Source: Dichotomocladium elegans
Lineage: Eukaryota > Mucoromycota > Mucoromycetes > Mucorales > Lichtheimiaceae
Direction: 5' to 3'
Assembly: GCA_025716815.1 (NCBI GenBank)
Contig: JAIXMN010000001.1
Span: 1,116,001 to 1,180,000 of the forward strand
DNA: 64,000 nt
Each line of letters starts with the position of its first letter. Within the stretch, counting starts at the first letter, position 1. The notes beneath the pieces were generated by a model. It saw only the letters and a program-made list of their open reading frames with translations. It was not told the DNA's origin and did no database searches. Below, in pieces: positions 59,615 through 64,000 of this stretch. A program made the translations under genes and the position numbers.

Positions 59615-62413
59615 TTACGCCTCCAAGTCCACCTGATACTCCAAAGTCGAGGATGGCCAGATATAATTACTCGCCCGATCAGGATCTTTGGCATTGACAG
59701 ACAAGAAAACCTCGCTGAGCATATAGCCTTGGAGAGCGCTGAAATGGATGGCCTTCTCAGACGGACGTTCCTGATCCCATATTGAGCTGGAGAACTTGGA
59801 CGTTTGAAGATTTTCTGTGTTTTTCAAGTACTGTAAGTAGAGTTGTTTGTCCTCCTCTACCTTAACCTCTTGGTGAATGGCATCGGCAAAAGACATATTC
59901 TGTGTCGAATGATCGTTCATCCACACACCTAGATCAATCATCGGCCCAGATTGGAATCCAAAAGCCTCTTCTACCAGGTGTGCCACGAAATGATAGCCCC
60001 ATGTAATGCGCCGTACGTTAGGGCTAGTAAGAATGTAGCCAATTGCTGAGTTTTCTATGTTATTGTCGCGACGATATACCCGGTTGACGAGTATTGAGTA
60101 CGAATCGCCCGTGCTTAAGTACATTTGGACAACCTTGAGGGAAAATCGGGGTACGCCTTCGCGGTCATACACCATGTGAACATGGAATGTAACCGCAGCC
60201 GTCAGTTGCTCGTCTCGGCTAGGCATGGGTATGGTAGATAACTGACTAGCGTCTTTAATCAGATGAACATGAATCGATGCGCCGCCATCCAAGTACATGT
60301 CGTCGCGATACGTATCTTCCACGGGTGGAGTTCTCGTTTCCCGGTCTGATTTTGAAGTCGAATCATCATCGCTCTCCTCATCAGTCGAGCTCTCATCGGA
60401 TTCGAGCCCATCATCGAACGGGACCACTACCTTGGGACCCTTCGCCTTATATTTGATCTTCGGTATGCCTTTGAGAGGCATATTCATTGCAGTAGGCCTC
60501 GCTTCTTCCTTGTTCCAATTGTCCTCACCGTGCTTGGGGCGCTCCCAGTCTCCAAGCCGCCGTTCGTGGATCGATGTATGAAACTTTTTAGGCTCCATAT
60601 GCGGAACTGGTGGTGGACGAAAAGTACTATGATCACCTTCTTGACTTTTGCTCTCGACATTCTCCCAGTCTATGTCCATGTCTGTTCCTTTCGCCCAACT
60701 CATCTGTGATTTCTTGGCTAACGTGTTCCAATTCTGTACTTCTGGTTCATGAACATAAGCAAATTCGCCGCCTGCATGTTCGCGCATCAACCGATCAGCG
60801 TTTCGAAGCGGATGGCGGGATGATCCAGGGGTATCTGGCTCAGGCACAGAAGTATCAACGGCGGTCTCTGCATCGACAATGTCCCATTCTTTGTGTTCGC
60901 TTGGTGGGGCATCCCACGTTCCTTCGGGAATCTTTGCATGGTTTGTTTTCTTGATTTTATCATCATGAATATCGTCCGCAAAAGTTAAGTCGTTAGTAGC
61001 AGTATTGCTCTGGAACTCATAATCTACGGTTTCAGTCGTCATGATTTTTCGTTTGACGTTCAATAAATCCATGTTCAAGTGGGCAATAGCGGCTGGAGCA
61101 ATAGAAGTAGAAGTAGAAGTAGCTTCTGCTTCTGATGCAGGTGCCGAAGGCGAAGACGCGGTCGTGCTTCCAACATCGTATTGATGCACAGTCCGGTCCT
61201 CTCCGGATGGCTTGGCGGTTACATCTAGTTTAGACCGCCGGATGGCTTCCTCCATGTCGGCAAGGTATCTTGGATCATCGTCCTCAAACTGTGGGGGTGG
61301 CACCGCCGCTGAGGCAGACGTGCCCACCACCCCGGGTTTCTTTCCTTTCTTGCCGGGAGAGTCGATGAGGGTGATGCTTTCGCGGTTGCCGGGAATGTGT
61401 GTGATCCGATTACGGTACCATCGCTCGAGAGCCTTGGGGCCCAGACTGGATATTAATGTCTGCGGCCAGTAGTGTTGTGGAGCAGTTGGATATTGCTTCG
61501 TCCTTTCGTGTAGCGCAATCAAGCTGACCACGTCAAAGACGGCGTATACGAGCGCCTCGGGTGGAAGCGGATACCTGAGCCACACACAGTCATTGCCAAG
61601 ATAATGAAATGTGTCACCCAGCTGCTTTGCGCGACTGAACTCCTCCAGTCCAGGCCAGTCTTTCGCATATCGAGTCATGGCCGTACCCAAGTTGAGCTGC
61701 TCCACCGCGACTGCCTTGAGCTTTTCCTGCAAATCAACGACACGGCTGAGCCGAATTCCAGGAAACGCATGTTCGATCGCCTGTGCGTCTGATCGAAAAG
61801 CCCAGCCAATTAACAAATGGTCTGTCGATTCAAGGATAGGTGCGAGCCGATCGTGACAGATCTGTAAACCTACTTGGTCTACCAAGATTGCAAAGCCGAG
61901 TTCGCATGAAACGGCGAGCTGAAGCACTTTGAGCTCTGGCGGACTGTTCTTGAGCCCCAGGAATTCGCAGTCGATAGCAATGCATTTGCTCTTATTGAGT
62001 ATCTCCACCACCTCGTCAAGCTGTTTGATTGTGGCTACTGCCTTGCAGGCGATACGGCTGCTGTTGGAGAGCCGTGCATAAACCGTAGTTGTATCCACGA
62101 TATCCCAGTGTTCCCTTGGATCAAAGTCGAGCGTGATCGTCTTGCGAGCTTTATTCGACCAAGGTTGTTGTGGTGCTGCAGGAAGCTCTGGAGGTATATA
62201 AGCTTTCATGAGAGCCAAGTCTCGTCCTTTGCCAATGAGCTGACGTAGCGGTTTCGTAACGGCATCAACAAGAACGTAATTCTGATGCTCAAGGGGACGA
62301 AGTAAAGACAGTGCCGCTTCACACACACCAATAGTGGACTTCCAATAGTCCTGCATTGCAATTGTGGTGTTTTCTGTAGGTAGTGGTCTGTCATTATTTG
62401 TAGCGAACGACAT
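59615..62413 (-). CDS. DEDDy 3'-5' exonuclease with a second degenerate exonuclease domain
   Basis: Single exon, 932 residues from the ATG at 62413. A 3'-5' exonuclease domain at about residues 120-305 holds the DEDDy set: Asp148 and Glu150 in CIAIDCEFLGL, Asp209 in LIGWAFRSDAQAI, Tyr290 and Asp294 in VYAVFDVVSLIALHE. Residues 378-397 (DDDPRYLADMEEAIRRSKLD) fit a ubiquitin-interacting motif. After a long disordered, acidic linker the last about 200 residues repeat the exonuclease pattern (FSLKVVQMYLSTGDSYSILV; IGYILTSPNVRRITWGYHFV; PMIDLGVWM) without the acids. No HRDC domain, so it is unlike Rrp6; closer to EXD-type proteins. Substrate unknown. Confidence 0.78.
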   Translation of the reverse strand: MSFATNNDRPLPTENTTIAMQDYWKSTIGVCEAALSLLRPLEHQNYVLVDAVTKPLRQLIGKGRDLALMKAYIPPELPAAPQQPWSNKARKTITLDFDPREHWDIVDTTTVYARLSNSSRIACKAVATIKQLDEVVEILNKSKCIAIDCEFLGLKNSPPELKVLQLAVSCELGFAILVDQVGLQICHDRLAPILESTDHLLIGWAFRSDAQAIEHAFPGIRLSRVVDLQEKLKAVAVEQLNLGTAMTRYAKDWPGLEEFSRAKQLGDTFHYLGNDCVWLRYPLPPEALVYAVFDVVSLIALHERTKQYPTAPQHYWPQTLISSLGPKALERWYRNRITHIPGNRESITLIDSPGKKGKKPGVVGTSASAAVPPPQFEDDDPRYLADMEEAIRRSKLDVTAKPSGEDRTVHQYDVGSTTASSPSAPASEAEATSTSTSIAPAAIAHLNMDLLNVKRKIMTTETVDYEFQSNTATNDLTFADDIHDDKIKKTNHAKIPEGTWDAPPSEHKEWDIVDAETAVDTSVPEPDTPGSSRHPLRNADRLMREHAGGEFAYVHEPEVQNWNTLAKKSQMSWAKGTDMDIDWENVESKSQEGDHSTFRPPPVPHMEPKKFHTSIHERRLGDWERPKHGEDNWNKEEARPTAMNMPLKGIPKIKYKAKGPKVVVPFDDGLESDESSTDEESDDDSTSKSDRETRTPPVEDTYRDDMYLDGGASIHVHLIKDASQLSTIPMPSRDEQLTAAVTFHVHMVYDREGVPRFSLKVVQMYLSTGDSYSILVNRVYRRDNNIENSAIGYILTSPNVRRITWGYHFVAHLVEEAFGFQSGPMIDLGVWMNDHSTQNMSFADAIHQEVKVEEDKQLYLQYLKNTENLQTSKFSSSIWDQERPSEKAIHFSALQGYMLSEVFLSVNAKDPDRASNYIWPSSTLEYQVDLEA

Positions 62414-62881
62414 GGGGACATACAAAAGAGAAAGGGAAACGCGGGCCAAAGCACGGCACAATCTGGGCCTCAGCGGGCTTTGCTTGTCCTTTTCCTTCAG
62501 CGGCGGAGCAGCCGTAAAAAGAAAATTCACAACCCGATTCCGGTTGCAAGCAAAAACCTCTTCGAAAACAGGTTGAGAGCCAGTAAACAAAGGAGAGAAC
62601 AGCAATCTTGTAGGTCATACCGTGGATGGCCATGTAAAAATCGATATTTATGCAGACAAGGGTAAGTTCGCACTTGAATCAAGCATGAGATCAAGATTAG
62701 CATTCTCTATCTAGGAAATATAGCCAGTTGCACGGGCACGCCTTTGGGCGATATTCTAGTCTCAGAACCGAATGGAGTAGGCGGGTTGGATACAGTAACG
62801 GTCAGTGTACAGGAAATACTGCAGGTGAATAAATCGCTTGAGCCCATAGCAAACATCAATCCCGTGTTCATGTCGCAATAA
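62412..62881 (+). CDS. possible small three-exon gene, unknown
   Basis: Three segments join in frame with GT-AG introns (62412-62571, 62614-62661, 62715-62881) and would give 124 residues. The C-terminal part reads GTPLGDILVSEPNGVGGLDT and NKSLEPIANINPVFMSQ. The first exon is basic and lies opposite the 5' leader of the exonuclease. The two ATGs overlap on opposite strands (CATG). The first intron would be only 42 bp. No family is recognised; the last two exons are more convincing than the first. Confidence 0.35.
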
Positions 62882-62961
62882 TAGTAGCAGGTGGGGTAAG
62901 TAATTTATTATATTGTATGTATTGAAGCGAAGACGATATTAAGATAGTACCGTCAAATAAT

Positions 62962-64000
62962 CTACACAGTGACATGCTGTCGTGGGGCATTGGCATCCAA
63001 CCAATGTTGGGCTCGCTCAAGATCCTCATTTTCAGAATCGAGAGCCTTGGAACACCAGGCAATGCTGTATTTGCGAGTTGTTCCCTCCTCAAGCATTTCT
63101 GCTAATAAGCGTCTCCTGGTTGTTGATTCATCGACGCACAAATAGAGCTCTGGGTCTGGGTCTGGCAACGTGAGCTGTCTTTGCAACGACTGGATGAGAG
63201 GTATAAGGGTGGTGGCAGCCGTGTTTGCATCTTGTGGCGTTTGGATACTCGTGGCGCAATACTATGGATCGAAATGATTATCAACCTTGGCTTACTCACA
63301 GGCACATATCTCACATCCCCGCCTTACCTTATTACGGCAATAAGAATGTCCACAGCCGACCTATCAGAGGAGACCTGTCAATTGAACATCGTTTATTTCG
63401 GAAACCCTGATATCGCTTTACCGTTAATTGTGAATGGAGCTTCCGAGCTACCCTCTGGAGAAGTTTAACATTCTTTGGATCGTCATCCGTTACCCAGAAT
63501 GGACCAAAGCAGTACTGGCATAATCGTAACCGATTGTTTACTCGAGGCCGAATGCAATTTCTATTGCTGCAAAGCGGTGGAAGTCGTTGGTTCTGACGTT
63601 GGACCTCGTGAACCTTAGCGTGGACTTGGATATCTTTGATTGGTATTTGTTTCTTGCACTTTTGGCAGGTTATTGTACGACTACCACAGTAGCTTTCATG
63701 GGAATGAAGATTCAATAGACGATCCCGCGGTTCAAGTGACTGAATGCCCTGAGGGACGAGGTTCTGTTCAAAACTTAATCCATTAGTATACAAAAATGGC
63801 ACAAGCTCCCGGTTTCCTCCCGAAAAAATAATGGCTTACGTGGCAATAGCGGCAGGTGATCAATCGCTCTGAGCACATTGACTGCCGATGACGTGCCAAC
63901 TCCTCATAAGAATTCGTGACAAAGTCACCACAAATGCACGTTTTTGGAACGTGGAAATAATCAATGTGCTTTTTCTGCCCATTCCGTGTGCCCACGTAAT
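62962..64000 (-). CDS. UFD1-type zinc-finger protein, C-terminal part (5' end outside window)
   Basis: The gene enters from the right edge, so the N-terminal UFD1 domain is not visible. Visible parts in order: GTRNGQKKHIDYFHVPKTCI with CGDFV and HRQSMCSERLITCRYCH; ESYCGSRTITCQKCKKQI; LPPLCSNRNC; RLRLCQYCFGPFWVTDDDPK; after an intron VGCGHSYCRNK; then LYLCVDESTTRRRLLAEML and a UBA-like end (YSIAWCSKALDSENEDLERA). This zinc-finger and tail arrangement is that of the fungal UFD1-domain protein distinct from core Ufd1. A link to ubiquitin and Cdc48 pathways is inferred from the family. Confidence 0.75.

Noticed and set aside
59615..62413. Rrp6, the nuclear exosome exonuclease
   Set aside because: The DEDDy domain is present but there is no PMC2NT or HRDC domain, and the C-terminal half is different.

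Overview
The window is nuclear DNA of a filamentous fungus. Genes are split by many short introns (mostly 45-110 bp, GT-AG, with a few GC-AG), lie on both strands, and encode fungal-type proteins: Atg17, Opy2, Mrm1, Irc3, a Ubp3/USP10-type protease, Rad2 and a fungal UFD1-type zinc-finger protein. The transposase remnants, the FHIP protein and the BRCA1-like protein suggest an early-diverging lineage, most likely Mucoromycota/Mucorales. That placement is an inference from gene content; I could not run a phylogeny.

Layout. 1-5 kb: weakly coding DNA with a dead Tc1/mariner-type transposase, then an F-box/LRR gene (-). 5-10 kb: a small secreted cysteine-rich protein (+), the 10-exon autophagy scaffold Atg17 (+) and a PHD-finger nuclear protein (-). 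10-13 kb: ribosomal protein eL42 (+) facing an aldo-keto reductase (-). 13-15 kb: a broken coding region. 15-20 kb: a CS-domain/Sel1-repeat tail-anchored protein (+) and the HOG-pathway anchor Opy2 (+). 20-30 kb: a second transposase relic, a USP protease (-), the mitochondrial rRNA methyltransferase Mrm1 (+) and the dynein-cargo adaptor FHIP (-). 30-33.5 kb is nearly gene-free. 33.5-47 kb: a coiled-coil protein with a PAM2-like motif (+), an alpha-arrestin (+), a compact RING + tandem-BRCT protein resembling BRCA1 (-), a GH125 mannosidase (-) and the repair nuclease Rad2/XPG (-). 47-55 kb: Cmc1 (+), a complete PIF/Harbinger transposon, a FAM210/Nat2-type mitochondrial protein (+) and the helicase Irc3 (-). 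55-64 kb: a BAG co-chaperone (-), a WD40 protein (+), a two-domain DEDDy exonuclease (-), a possible small novel gene (+) and a UFD1-type zinc-finger protein cut by the right edge (-).

Themes. Several products act in mitochondria (Mrm1, Cmc1, the FAM210/Nat2-type protein, Irc3). Two act in genome maintenance (the BRCA1-like protein and Rad2). Several belong to ubiquitin or chaperone pathways (F-box, USP, BAG, UFD1-type, possibly a UIM in the exonuclease). Genes are tightly packed in places: the Mrm1 and FHIP stop codons are 38 bp apart, and the BRCA1-like start lies 24 bp past the mannosidase stop. The most notable items are the BRCA1-like protein, the intact Harbinger element just upstream of a mitochondrial gene, the exonuclease with a second, apparently dead nuclease domain, and the cluster of GC-AG introns.
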